Positions 1 through 6,356 are shown, numbered from the stretch's first letter. The stretch is 9,475 nt of DNA from Nitrososphaeraceae archaeon (GCA_029240395.1 JAREAJ010000027.1:1-9475); one strand, 5' to 3'. The notes: generated by a model from the sequence alone, not told the origin. Made by a program: numbers and translations.

Positions 1-186
1 ACTAATGTCATATCCATATACATCAAAGCCTCTATCTTTGACATACTTTGCCACTGGTAATCCTAATTGTCCTAGTCCTATTACTAAGACTTTGTCAAAG
101 GATGGATAAAATCTATCCTGAATCGGCCAATTAAGTTCATTTCTGTGCTTGCCGTTGTCTTGATTAGTGGTTTGCAATGGTTGCAT
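1..186 (-). CDS. Nucleotide-sugar dehydrogenase-like protein, N-terminal fragment (cut by window edge)
   Basis: The minus strand is open from an ATG at 186 to base 1 (62 codons, no stop), so only the N-terminus is present. After a polar tail of about 31 residues comes a Rossmann dinucleotide-binding fold: a hydrophobic strand (KVLVIGLG), a GxGxxG loop (GLGQLG, about residues 37-42), a helix, and a second strand ending in an acidic residue (VYGYD, D60), as in NAD-preferring enzymes. The LGLPVAKYVKDRGFDVYGYD stretch resembles the UDP-glucose/UDP-N-acetylmannosamine dehydrogenase family, which oxidises UDP-sugars for surface polysaccharide or glycan synthesis. A GGAG lies 3 bases upstream of the ATG. 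Other NAD(P)-binding dehydrogenases (6-phosphogluconate or ketol-acid type) cannot be excluded because the catalytic domain lies outside the window. Confidence 0.6.
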   Translation of the reverse strand, partial: MQPLQTTNQDNGKHRNELNWPIQDRFYPSFDKVLVIGLGQLGLPVAKYVKDRGFDVYGYDIS

Positions 187-189
187 TAA

Positions 190-193
190 CTCC
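190..193 (-). promoter_or_regulatory. Shine-Dalgarno-like GGAG of the dehydrogenase fragment
   Basis: On the minus strand the sequence reads GGAGTTAATG, placing GGAG three bases before the ATG at 186. The spacing is short but it is the only purine-rich motif there and supports this start, as no other start codon lies within the first 62 codons. Confidence 0.4.
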
Positions 194-310
194 GAAATAA
201 TAGTTATTAAGGAATTAAGAAATAATCATAGATAAAATATTCAGTACCAAATATCGAGAGATTGGTTCGGCTCTGTTTTGTTCGCGACTAACAATCGAGG
301 GAATGAAACA

Positions 311-323
311 ATAAATATTTTTA
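311..323 (+). promoter_or_regulatory. Putative TATA box of the CDP-alcohol phosphotransferase gene
   Basis: An A/T-only run (ATAAATATTTTTA) preceded by GAAAC (a BRE-like purine stretch) is the best TATA candidate in the 221-base divergent region 187-407. Initiation about 25 bases downstream would fall near 340-348 and give a leader of roughly 60 bases, consistent with this gene having a Shine-Dalgarno motif. The rest of 187-407 holds no gene; the promoter of the leftward dehydrogenase gene must also lie there, with A/T-rich candidates around 205-240. Confidence 0.35.
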
Positions 324-393
324 TGTTGCCGTATTGCCGATTGGACTTGACAGAGTTATGAAGGGATCGCGATTAGTCTAACATGCTTACATA

Positions 394-397
394 GGAG
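394..397 (+). promoter_or_regulatory. Shine-Dalgarno GGAG for the CDP-alcohol phosphotransferase
   Basis: GGAG within TAGGAGACAAAAAAGT ends 10 bases before the ATG at 408. It selects 408 over the small upstream ATGs at 323, 358 and 383, each of which is closed by a stop within 3 to 12 codons. Confidence 0.5.
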
Positions 398-407
398 ACA
401 AAAAAGT

Positions 408-1004
408 ATGCTAAATAGATTCAGGAGAGCTTTAGGTCCTCTACTGGACGGGATAGGTTCGTTTTTTGCAAAGAGCGGGATCAGTCCCAATTTTTGGACT
501 CTAGTGAGCTTGTTATTTGCAGTTGCTAGTGGGTTGACTTACATGTCTCCGCTCCTGGCGGCGGGAATTGGATGGTACTATCCTTCGCTGGCCGGAAGCA
601 TTATGCTTCTTATTTCAGGGTTCTTCGATATAGTCGATGGGAGTGTGGCCCGAACCTTAAAGCAATGTAGCAAAAAGGGGGCTTTCCTCGATTCTATTTT
701 AGACAAAATTTCAGAATCATTAATTTTTATTGGTATCGCCGTTGGGGGACTAGCTAGCCCACTGTTTTGTCAGGTCGCAATATCATTGTCTTTAATGGTC
801 AGCTATGCCCGTTCTAGATCTGAGTCAATGGGTATTGAACTAAAGGGTGTCGGCGTAGGGGAAAGGGCTGAAAGATTGCTTTCAGTTGGATTCCTAGGGT
901 TGATACCACTAGAAGATAGCTTGCAATATGCTGTGCTTCTTGTTTGTGTATTGGCAGGAATTACACTATGTCAGAGGATCATATTTTCCATTCGCAGGTT
1001 ATGA
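408..1004 (+). CDS. CDP-alcohol phosphatidyltransferase, probably archaetidylinositol phosphate synthase
   Basis: A 198-residue integral membrane enzyme of the CDP-alcohol phosphotransferase family. The full family signature is present: D74, D77-G78, A81-R82, then G91, D95 and D99 with the standard spacing (DGx2ARx8Gx3Dx3D). These aspartates bind the metal ions and the CDP-lipid. Hydrophobic segments at about 28-50, 58-76, 104-118, 120-136, 155-167 and 172-192 fit the six-helix fold. The short start (MLNRFRRALGPLLDGI), the SYARSRSE stretch after the third aspartate and the VGERAERL motif at about 150-158 resemble archaeal archaetidylinositol phosphate synthase, which joins CDP-archaeol and inositol phosphate. 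Archaetidylserine or archaetidylglycerol synthase is less likely. Length is normal for the family. It is convergent with S26e, with 3 bases between stop codons. Confidence 0.85.
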   Translation: MLNRFRRALGPLLDGIGSFFAKSGISPNFWTLVSLLFAVASGLTYMSPLLAAGIGWYYPSLAGSIMLLISGFFDIVDGSVARTLKQCSKKGAFLDSILDKISESLIFIGIAVGGLASPLFCQVAISLSLMVSYARSRSESMGIELKGVGVGERAERLLSVGFLGLIPLEDSLQYAVLLVCVLAGITLCQRIIFSIRRL

Positions 1005-1007
1005 GGG

Positions 1008-1295
1008 CTATCTAAGTCTGCCTGTGCTTCGACGATCTACTTCAGACCTTACTTTTACCACGCCTCGATGGACCGCACATGATACACAATAGAATTTGAC
1101 ATCGGTAGAGGGTGCAATGTATGCCCCTTGTGCCCTTAGCTCTTTGGCAAGAGTGGGTTCTACGAGGGTTATTCTTCCGGTTATTTTTTTGGCCTTGTCT
1201 CTTGGAACCATTGCCCCGCATTGACTACAGTGAACAGTTCCGGAGCTTCCCTTCCCTCCCTTGGTTCGCCCTCTGCTTGTCCTCTTCTTCGGCAT
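1008..1295 (-). CDS. rps26e: 30S ribosomal protein S26e
   Basis: A 95-residue, highly basic protein of the small ribosomal subunit. It starts MPKKRTSRGR and has two zinc-binding CxxC pairs (C23/C26 in VHCSQCG and C70/C73 in YCVSCA), followed by the characteristic HRGVVKVRSEVDRR segment; this order and spacing are diagnostic of S26e. In eukaryotes S26e sits at the mRNA exit channel and contacts mRNA upstream of the start codon. Within prokaryotes the family is limited to TACK/Asgard-type archaea, so it is one of the best taxonomic markers here. Length matches short archaeal versions that lack the eukaryotic C-terminal extension. The ATG at 1295 has no Shine-Dalgarno motif and a TATA-like box about 30 bases upstream, suggesting a leaderless mRNA. 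Confidence 0.96.
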   Translation of the reverse strand: MPKKRTSRGRTKGGKGSSGTVHCSQCGAMVPRDKAKKITGRITLVEPTLAKELRAQGAYIAPSTDVKFYCVSCAVHRGVVKVRSEVDRRSTGRLR

Positions 1296-1322
1296 GTTAT
1301 GATATGCATTCTTAATCTATCC

Positions 1323-1328
1323 TTTAAA
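1323..1328 (-). promoter_or_regulatory. TATA box of the S26e gene
   Basis: On the minus strand GATTTAAAGG is centred about 30 bases upstream of the S26e ATG, the distance expected for an archaeal TATA element giving a leader of only a few bases. TTTAAA is its own reverse complement, so it could also serve rightward transcription into 1350-1540. Confidence 0.5.
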
Positions 1329-1345
1329 TCTTATGGCATAATACC

Positions 1346-1453
1346 ATGTTCTGTAAGCAATTAGTCCTTCATAATCACTGGCTAGTTACAATGTCAGTCG
1401 AGTACAAAATCTTTTACGAGCTTGTTAGCCAAAATACTCCAGAAGGTTTATAG
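1346..1453 (+). other. Possible 35-codon small ORF in the gene-free stretch, doubtful
   Basis: An ATG at 1346 opens 35 codons to a TAG at 1451-1453; an internal ATG at 1391 would give a 20-residue peptide starting MSVEYKIFYEL. There is no Shine-Dalgarno motif and no recognisable domain. Its only support is position: a symmetrical TTTAAA about 20 bases upstream and, 23 bases after the stop, a hairpin with a T-tract. An ORF of this size is expected by chance, so this is a marker rather than a gene call. Confidence 0.12.
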
Positions 1454-1476
1454 CTGCTAATGAAGAGGGATCCATA

Positions 1477-1538
1477 ATACAGTTTAACGGGGAAGCCGCC
1501 ATCCCAAAGTTTCCCAGTTAGCTGTATTTTGATTTTTT
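1477..1538 (+). terminator. Long hairpin followed by T-tract; possible terminator or structured RNA end
   Basis: ATACAG (1477-1482) pairs with CTGTAT (1522-1527), AAC (1486-1488) with GTT (1517-1519), and GGGAA (1490-1494) with TTCCC (1511-1515). The arms are interrupted by a 3x2 internal loop and one G-A mismatch and enclose a 16-base loop. The descending arm runs into TTTTGATTTTTT (1527-1538). Hairpin plus T-tract on the plus strand looks like a 3' end signal, yet no recognised plus-strand gene precedes it, and archaeal termination mainly needs only the T-tract. It lies inside 1296-1650, a 355-base stretch otherwise without a recognisable gene or RNA. Confidence 0.35.
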
Positions 1539-1612
1539 CTGTATAGGCTCGAGTTCAACTCCTAACCCCATCTTCCTGTCATGAGTCGAAGAGTGTAAAG
1601 TTAACATCCACA

Positions 1613-1640
1613 ATAAAAAAATATTACTTCCATATAAAAT
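1613..1640 (+). promoter_or_regulatory. A/T-rich putative promoter of the NAD kinase-like gene
   Basis: Two TATA-like runs precede the ATG at 1651: AATAAAAAAATATTA (about 1612-1626), at the right distance (about 30 bases) for a near-leaderless transcript, and CATATAAAAT (1631-1640), which is rather close to the start. No Shine-Dalgarno motif is seen. Which run is used cannot be decided by eye. Confidence 0.35.
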
Positions 1641-1650
1641 AGTAAAGATA

Positions 1651-2655
1651 ATGAAGATCGCTCTGTCTCTGGCTGAACCCGTCGACAGAATATCATTCTC
1701 ACAAATCAGGAAAGCATTTGACTCTATGAATATGGAAGTAATGATACTAAAAGAGAGAGATTATAGCCAATCAGAAGACCTTGACATCATAATGGTGCTA
1801 GGAGGAGACAGAGGAATTCTCGATTATTTCCATAGGGTGGTAACGAATTCTGTGCCAGTTCTCGGACTGTATGAGTCAGAGGCGACAGGGTTTCTTGCCC
1901 AGTTAGACATTAGATATCTTGACTCAGCTTTATCCCAAATAAAGACAGGTGACTATCAAGTGGATGATGTTTTCCGCCTAGCTGTAAAAGTGGATGGAAG
2001 AGAGGTTGAGCCCGTGTTAAATGATGTAGCGGTATTTCCTAGCAAAAGTGCGATGCTCATGGAGCATGTACTAAAAATTGATGGGAGGGATGTATGGCAC
2101 GACAGCAGTGATGGCATTATTGTTTCTACTCCTACGGGCTCAACGGCGTATTCTATGTCAGCAGGCGGCCCGATGGTCCTTGAAAAGTCTCGTGTATTTG
2201 TTGTGGTTTCTGTAAACTCCGTCGATAACACAAGGCGTCCTTTAGTGGTTCCATATGACACTAGTCTGCAAGTATCTGACGTAACGAGCAGATACCACTG
2301 CGAAGTGGTCCTAGATGGAGGTTCAAGAATCGCTATTAAGAAGACTTTGGAATGCCACAAGCACGAATTTCCAGCGAGACTTGTTCGTCTTTCAAGAGAT
2401 TTTTCTGCAACCTCGATGCTCGCAAAAAAGGTCAAATTAGCTGAAGACTTGCTCAGCATGCCTCCTAGTGCAAAGCTGGTTCTAAAGACGCTCGAGTATG
2501 AAGGAGCATTGAGCCAAAAGGATCTTTCGAAGCGAACTATGCTGCCCGAGAGAACTGTTAGGCTATCACTTAGTCATCTTCTCACCAGCGGTTTTGTTAA
2601 CAGAAAAACTTCTCTTAGAGATGCGAGGCAAAAGATATACGAGCTTAGAATTTAG
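1651..2655 (+). CDS. NAD kinase-family protein with fused C-terminal winged-helix domain
   Basis: 334 residues. The first roughly 265 match the NAD/diacylglycerol kinase-like fold: a glycine motif at 51-55 (GGDRG in place of the usual GGDGT, with D53 kept), GFL at 80-82, N124-D125 (LNDV), and the strongly conserved DG at 154-155 followed by TPTGSTAYSMSAGGP at 160-174, which binds NAD in true NAD kinases. RP at 196-197 matches the later family motif. NAD kinase phosphorylates NAD to NADP using ATP or polyphosphate. Residues about 273-334 form a separate winged helix-turn-helix unit (LSQKDLSKRT, then PERTVRLSLSHLLTSGFV, then a basic wing), of the kind seen in MarR/TrmB-type regulators. Ordinary archaeal NAD kinases are about 250-290 residues, so this is an extension. 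It may be an active kinase, a regulator, or both. Its last 11 bases overlap the end of pyrG. Confidence 0.8.
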   Translation: MKIALSLAEPVDRISFSQIRKAFDSMNMEVMILKERDYSQSEDLDIIMVLGGDRGILDYFHRVVTNSVPVLGLYESEATGFLAQLDIRYLDSALSQIKTGDYQVDDVFRLAVKVDGREVEPVLNDVAVFPSKSAMLMEHVLKIDGRDVWHDSSDGIIVSTPTGSTAYSMSAGGPMVLEKSRVFVVVSVNSVDNTRRPLVVPYDTSLQVSDVTSRYHCEVVLDGGSRIAIKKTLECHKHEFPARLVRLSRDFSATSMLAKKVKLAEDLLSMPPSAKLVLKTLEYEGALSQKDLSKRTMLPERTVRLSLSHLLTSGFVNRKTSLRDARQKIYELRI

Positions 2656-4288
2656 AGGCAGCGGCTTTTATAAAGGCACCAAATGACTCCTCTGGCCGTC
2701 CTGGTCTACTATGAAACTCTGAGTGAAATTGAACACCAAAATAAAAAGGATGTCCAGGAATTTCAATGCTTTCAGTTCTTAAGCCTTTGTCAGAGTGAGA
2801 TGATGGCATCATTCCTTGGCTTTCGAGAATTTGTCTATAATCTTGATTAAATTCGAATCTATGCCTGTGTCTTCTGTAGATAACCTTCGATCTATACAGT
2901 CTTTCAGCTTCGCTTCCCTTTATGATATTGATCCTGTGTTCTCCCAGTCGCATCGATCCTCCCAAATCCTTCTGTTTGTTTTGCTCGGGCATAAATTTTA
3001 TCACGGGATGCTCAGTATCAGGATCGAGTTCAGTAGAATTGGCATTTGCTAGCTTGCAGACGCTTCTGGCAAATGCAACTATTGCAAGCTGAAAACCGAA
3101 ACATATTCCTAGATAGGGAATATTGTTGGCTCTTGCATAAGTGGCTATGTTTATTATACCCTCGCTTCCGCGTTTCCCAAATCCTCCTGGTGCAACTATG
3201 CCATTGAAACTGTCAAAGTATCGAAGCTTGGAACCCTCCGAGCTATTTTCAAATCCTTCTGAGTCAATCCATTGTACGTCAACCTTGCTTCCAATGCTTG
3301 CTCCGGCATGCCATAATGCATGGGATACGCTGACGTAGCTGTCAGGTAAACTTACATATTTTCCAATCACCGCTATCTTCAATTTAGCAGAACTAAAATC
3401 ATAAGATGATTTAGAAATTCGTCTCCAATTGGACCATCGAGGTCTATGATTCTTCAGGCTTATTTTGCTAGACATCGCCCTAAGCATTCCTTGCTCCTCT
3501 AATATTTCGGGGACTCGATAAATAGATGCAACGTCGTGGCAGGAAATGACGCAGTTTTCGTTCACACTTGCAAATAAGGAAATTTTACGTCTTGTCTCGA
3601 TAGATAGGGGCATCTTGCACCTAATTGTAAGGATATCAGGCTGTATCCCAATCCGTCGTAGTTCTTGTACGCTGTGTTGAGTTGGTTTCGTCTTTTGCTC
3701 CCCCACAACGTCCAATACGGGGGCTAGTGTGACATGGATAAACAATGTATTTGAGCCACCCTCTTCTAATTCGATTTGCCTAAATGCTTCCAAAAAAGGA
3801 AGGCTCTCAATATCACCCACCGTTCCTCCACACTCTACCACGACCACGTCAAGCTTCTCTTCATTTACAATTCTTCTGACTTTATCCTTGATATTGTCAG
3901 TCACATGGGGAATGATCTGAACACATTGTCCCAAGTATCTTCCGTGTCTCTCCTGCTGGATTACTTCTAAATACACTCTTCCCGTTGTGATGTTGTGTTC
4001 TTTTGTCAACGCCACATCTAGGAAGCGTTCATAATTGCCCAGATCCATATCGCATTCTCCCCCATCTTTTGTTACGAAGACCTCTCCATGCGCAATCGGA
4101 TTCATGGTTCCCGCATCGTAATTTACATAGGGATCGATCTTGACACATGACACTTTAAGACCAGCTAGTTGCAACAGCTTTGCTGTCGATGCAGCTATCA
4201 CCCCTTTTCCTAAGCCTGACATAACTCCACCAGTGACAAAGATGTATTTTGGATGAATCGATCCAGAATCTTTTTTTCCTAACTGCAC
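2645..4288 (-). CDS. pyrG: CTP synthase (glutamine-hydrolysing)
   Basis: 547 residues, full family length. PyrG converts UTP, ATP and glutamine to CTP in the cytoplasm. The N-terminal synthase domain has the P-loop ([10 protein letters not shown], 20-29), the Mg/CTP-binding segment from [10 protein letters not shown] (75-84), GGTVGDIES (154-162) and KPTQHS (201-206). The C-terminal class I glutaminase domain from about 303 has the oxyanion loop APGGFGKRG (366-374), nucleophile C397 in GICFGFQ, MRLGEH (446-451), and the H522/E524 pair in QFHSEF, where S replaces the common P. The start is a GTG at 4288; an ATG two bases upstream (4288-4290, out of frame) hits a stop after three codons. No Shine-Dalgarno motif is seen, and an A/T run lies about 22-36 bases upstream, suggesting a leaderless mRNA. 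CTP also feeds CDP-archaeol synthesis. Confidence 0.97.
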   Translation of the reverse strand: MQLGKKDSGSIHPKYIFVTGGVMSGLGKGVIAASTAKLLQLAGLKVSCVKIDPYVNYDAGTMNPIAHGEVFVTKDGGECDMDLGNYERFLDVALTKEHNITTGRVYLEVIQQERHGRYLGQCVQIIPHVTDNIKDKVRRIVNEEKLDVVVVECGGTVGDIESLPFLEAFRQIELEEGGSNTLFIHVTLAPVLDVVGEQKTKPTQHSVQELRRIGIQPDILTIRCKMPLSIETRRKISLFASVNENCVISCHDVASIYRVPEILEEQGMLRAMSSKISLKNHRPRWSNWRRISKSSYDFSSAKLKIAVIGKYVSLPDSYVSVSHALWHAGASIGSKVDVQWIDSEGFENSSEGSKLRYFDSFNGIVAPGGFGKRGSEGIINIATYARANNIPYLGICFGFQLAIVAFARSVCKLANANSTELDPDTEHPVIKFMPEQNKQKDLGGSMRLGEHRINIIKGSEAERLYRSKVIYRRHRHRFEFNQDYRQILESQGMMPSSHSDKGLRTESIEIPGHPFYFGVQFHSEFHSRPGRPEESFGAFIKAAASKF

Positions 4289-4309
4289 ATAGAATGTTGT
4301 GTGATCGGC

Positions 4310-4324
4310 TTTTTATTTTTTATT
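4310..4324 (-). promoter_or_regulatory. TATA-like box of pyrG
   Basis: On the minus strand a 15-base A/T run (AATAAAAAATAAAAA) is centred about 29 bases upstream of the GTG start. This is the expected spacing for a transcript beginning close to the start codon. It lies in the 144-base divergent region 4289-4432, which holds no gene. Confidence 0.45.
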
Positions 4325-4410
4325 ACTATAGAAGCTCTGTTTGACCGTATCCTAAGTACCGCTAGATCGGCAGTGTGAGATAGACTAATAAGATTGAACA
4401 TCATAGGTTG

Positions 4411-4424
4411 TTTAATAGTATAAA
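4411..4424 (+). promoter_or_regulatory. Putative TATA box of the 124-residue protein gene
   Basis: TTTAATAGTATAAA precedes the ATG at 4433 with its centre about 16 bases away and its 5' half about 20 bases away. No Shine-Dalgarno motif is seen. The distance is on the short side for an archaeal promoter. Confidence 0.3.
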
Positions 4425-4432
4425 CGAGAATT

Positions 4433-4807
4433 ATGAACAATGATGCGAGTAACGAAAGAGCAAGGGAGCTCAGGGGAAAAAATGCGATATATAACGTACA
4501 CAGGGAGCTATCTCATAGTGATGAAAATACAATTAATTTCAAAGTCTCAGAAATCTACTCGGTACCATTGGAAGAAGCAGAAGAAATCCATGTAAATTAT
4601 CACCTAGACAGGATAGCCTCAGCATTGAAGGACCGAGCACAAGGATGCTCTCTTGGTGAATATGACTTAGTCTCTCGACTAGACCCCAGCGAGATCCATC
4701 GCTACGCAAACGAAGTGTCCAAAGGTCTTCTTTTGGAGAGAGCAGCAGTTGATTTTTTATTCAACAGAGTTTGTCCGACAGAAAAAAATATGAGCTTCTA
4801 TGGATGA
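4433..4807 (+). CDS. Unrecognised 124-residue protein
   Basis: I do not recognise this family. The protein is charged and predicted largely helical by eye. It begins with a polar, arginine/glutamate-rich stretch (about 1-35), followed by an acidic segment (PLEEAEEIH, about 45-53) and two probable amphipathic helices: DRIASALKDRAQG (about 58-70) and, after LDPSEIHRY, a leucine-rich helix (about 93-112). There is no signal peptide, membrane segment, Cys/His metal site or nucleotide-binding motif. It stands alone on the plus strand, divergent from pyrG and convergent with the small winged-helix gene; its last 10 bases overlap that gene's end. The start is the first ATG after a TATA-like run. It could be a lineage-specific protein; a spurious ORF is possible but less likely given the length and tight fit between neighbours. 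Confidence 0.55.
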   Translation: MNNDASNERARELRGKNAIYNVHRELSHSDENTINFKVSEIYSVPLEEAEEIHVNYHLDRIASALKDRAQGCSLGEYDLVSRLDPSEIHRYANEVSKGLLLERAAVDFLFNRVCPTEKNMSFYG

Positions 4808-5082
4808 TATATGTATTCAACATTTTTAAAGAATGTCAGAAGATGTTGAACAATGATATTTTGCCTGTTTAATCTGTAGAGGACGTTGCCAAGTTTTTCT
4901 TCTCTTACCCAATCTATTTCGATAAGGTCACCGAGATTTCTCTTTATGTCTTCTCTCTTGAGATGTGTCTTCTTGTGCAAACCATAAATCGTCATCATTC
5001 TTTCCTCTTCCGCCAGAGCTCTAATTAGCTTTATCTTTCCCAGCCCTCCTATCCCCTTTTCAATAGTTTCTTTTCCGTTCAA
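4798..5082 (-). CDS. Small winged-helix DNA-binding protein downstream of Orc1/Cdc6
   Basis: 94 residues, almost entirely one winged helix-turn-helix domain: a first helix with GKIKLIRALAEEE (about 15-27), a second helix (MTIYGLHKKT), a recognition helix (KREDIKRNLGDLIEIDWV), then a wing (REEKLGNVLYRLN) and a C-terminal helix (about 74-88) that could mediate dimerisation. The fold is that of archaeal ArsR/MarR-like regulators; the target is unknown. The best start is a TTG at 5082 with AGAAGGA two bases upstream, because no ATG lies in frame before residue 29. The frame is the same as that of Orc1/Cdc6 and is separated from it by one TAG and seven sense codons, so co-transcription and translational coupling are likely. 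Confidence 0.7.
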   Translation of the reverse strand: MNGKETIEKGIGGLGKIKLIRALAEEERMMTIYGLHKKTHLKREDIKRNLGDLIEIDWVREEKLGNVLYRLNRQNIIVQHLLTFFKNVEYIYHP

Positions 5083-5103
5083 ATTCCTTCTAATGACACC
5101 GTT

Positions 5104-6264
5104 CTAAGCATAATTTTTTATCTGCCTGCGCAGCACAGTTTGAAGTTCTTCAACGGAAACAGAATTTATTCCGATCTCTTTAAGTGACTTTATCTCAATT
5201 ATATTCTTCATCCTAAGGTCATCAAGGTAATCCTCAATCTCCACTTTCCGAACTTTAAGGTCCTCGCATATGGCAATAGCATGACTTCGAATCTCTCGGA
5301 TATCGACATAATTTTTATCCCTCATGCGCATGGCGGCTGCGACGGCAAGTAAGGTGACGAGCTGATTTTTCGGTAATTCGCGGATTTGATCTAAAGTGAG
5401 AGAAGGATGTATTTGGCTATGCACTTTCAGGATATGTTCTAAGGAGACCCTACCTGTGCTGTCTGACTCGGCAAGGTTTCCGGCATAGAGAAGCAGCTCA
5501 AGGGAATATCTAATATCACCTTTAACAGCTGTGGATATAGTTATTTCGGAAACCTTGTCTATTAGGTCGGAGCCTACTACTCGCGGCCGAAATGCCTCAG
5601 AGCACCTCTTAGATAAGATATCACCAACTTGCTTTAAATTGTACATTGGAAACTTCATGGGGACCCTACCAAGGCTACTCAGCTCAGCTTGGTCTAGCTT
5701 CGAGTAAAAATCGGTGCTTCTGGCAATAAAAATCACACCTTTGACGTGGCATGGACTTTCGGGATCAAATTCATTTAATCTGGTGAGGTCGTATATTATC
5801 CCGCTATCTTTGGTTATTTTTATCAAGTAGTCAATTTCATCTAGAACGATGAATGCAAATGTCTTATTTTCAATGAGGTACCGTAGTAGGAACCTCAACA
5901 TTTCTTCTGCACTTAATCCTTGTGCTGGTAATTCAGGGGCTATCTTTTCTAGGATAAATCGATAGATGGCGTATTTGTTCCCTCCTTGAAGCTTTAAATT
6001 TACATAAGCAACCTTCATCTTTAGTCTGTTCTTAGAAAATTGATCCTCCAGAAGTCTCATAGTGGCTAAGACCGTCGATGTCTTCCCAATCCCCGCTGGA
6101 CCGACTATCTGCATTATAGTGAGAGGAAATCTTTCAGGAGAGCTAAATGATTCTCTGAACGCATGATAGATTTTTTCTATTTCCTTCTCTCGATGCGGCA
6201 GCTCTGAGGGTATGTATCTGGGTGATAGTTTCGACCTATCAAGAAAAATGGCACTTTCAGTCAT
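5104..6264 (-). CDS. cdc6: Orc1/Cdc6 replication initiator
   Basis: 386 residues, normal length for archaeal Orc1/Cdc6, the AAA+ ATPase that binds origins and loads the MCM helicase. In order: the family entry motif PHREKEI (about 23-29), Walker A GPAGIGKT (55-62), Walker B IVLDEIDY (139-146), the SSLGRVPMKFPMY segment (196-208), sensor 2 GDIRYSLELL (249-258, R252), and a C-terminal winged helix (about 297-386) for origin DNA. The sensor 1 region departs from the common pattern: IARSTDF (180-186) replaces the usual I-S-N-D, so the sensor Asn is not present there, and the LDxR of many family members reads LDQA. The ATG at 6264 is preceded by a TATA-like run 30-41 bases upstream. A small winged-helix gene follows in the same frame. 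No origin recognition box was recognised in the flanks. Confidence 0.93.
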   Translation of the reverse strand: MTESAIFLDRSKLSPRYIPSELPHREKEIEKIYHAFRESFSSPERFPLTIMQIVGPAGIGKTSTVLATMRLLEDQFSKNRLKMKVAYVNLKLQGGNKYAIYRFILEKIAPELPAQGLSAEEMLRFLLRYLIENKTFAFIVLDEIDYLIKITKDSGIIYDLTRLNEFDPESPCHVKGVIFIARSTDFYSKLDQAELSSLGRVPMKFPMYNLKQVGDILSKRCSEAFRPRVVGSDLIDKVSEITISTAVKGDIRYSLELLLYAGNLAESDSTGRVSLEHILKVHSQIHPSLTLDQIRELPKNQLVTLLAVAAAMRMRDKNYVDIREIRSHAIAICEDLKVRKVEIEDYLDDLRMKNIIEIKSLKEIGINSVSVEELQTVLRRQIKNYA

Positions 6265-6293
6265 ATGCGGATAGATTAAATTGACTGCGAGAT

Positions 6294-6305
6294 TATATTA
6301 ATTAT
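6294..6305 (-). promoter_or_regulatory. TATA box of the Orc1/Cdc6 gene
   Basis: On the minus strand ATAATTAATATA is centred about 35 bases upstream of the ATG at 6264, implying a leader of about 5-10 bases. It sits in the 128-base divergent region shared with trpC, which also contains the palindromes CCTAGG (6306-6311) and CTATATAG (6319-6326). Confidence 0.45.
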
Positions 6306-6356
6306 CCTAGGTGCTCAACTATATAGCCGCACGGTAGGACTAAAAGCAGAAGCTAC

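Noticed and set aside
1112..1315. 67-codon plus-strand ORF across the S26e gene
   Set aside because: Opposite-strand shadow of S26e, whose zinc CxxC pairs and family sequence are unmistakable.
1414..1554. 46-codon open minus-strand frame in the gene-free stretch
   Set aside because: It has no ATG, GTG or TTG at a useful position, no homology that I recognise, and it overlaps the hairpin; length is within chance.
1541..1570. GAGTTCAACTCC resembling a tRNA T-arm
   Set aside because: The five bases either side of TTCAACT do not pair as a T-stem, and no acceptor or anticodon arm can be built around it.
1956..2459. 167-codon minus-strand ORF inside the NAD kinase-like gene
   Set aside because: The plus-strand protein has conserved kinase motifs across this span; the reverse frame has no recognisable domain.
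2816..3970. Several 63-78 codon plus-strand ORFs inside pyrG
   Set aside because: All lie antisense to intact CTP synthase motifs and show no domain of their own.
5149..5165. CAACGGAAACAG resembling a mini-ORB origin motif
   Set aside because: A single imperfect copy inside the cdc6 coding sequence, where it encodes conserved-frame residues; no second copy or A/T-rich unwinding element nearby.
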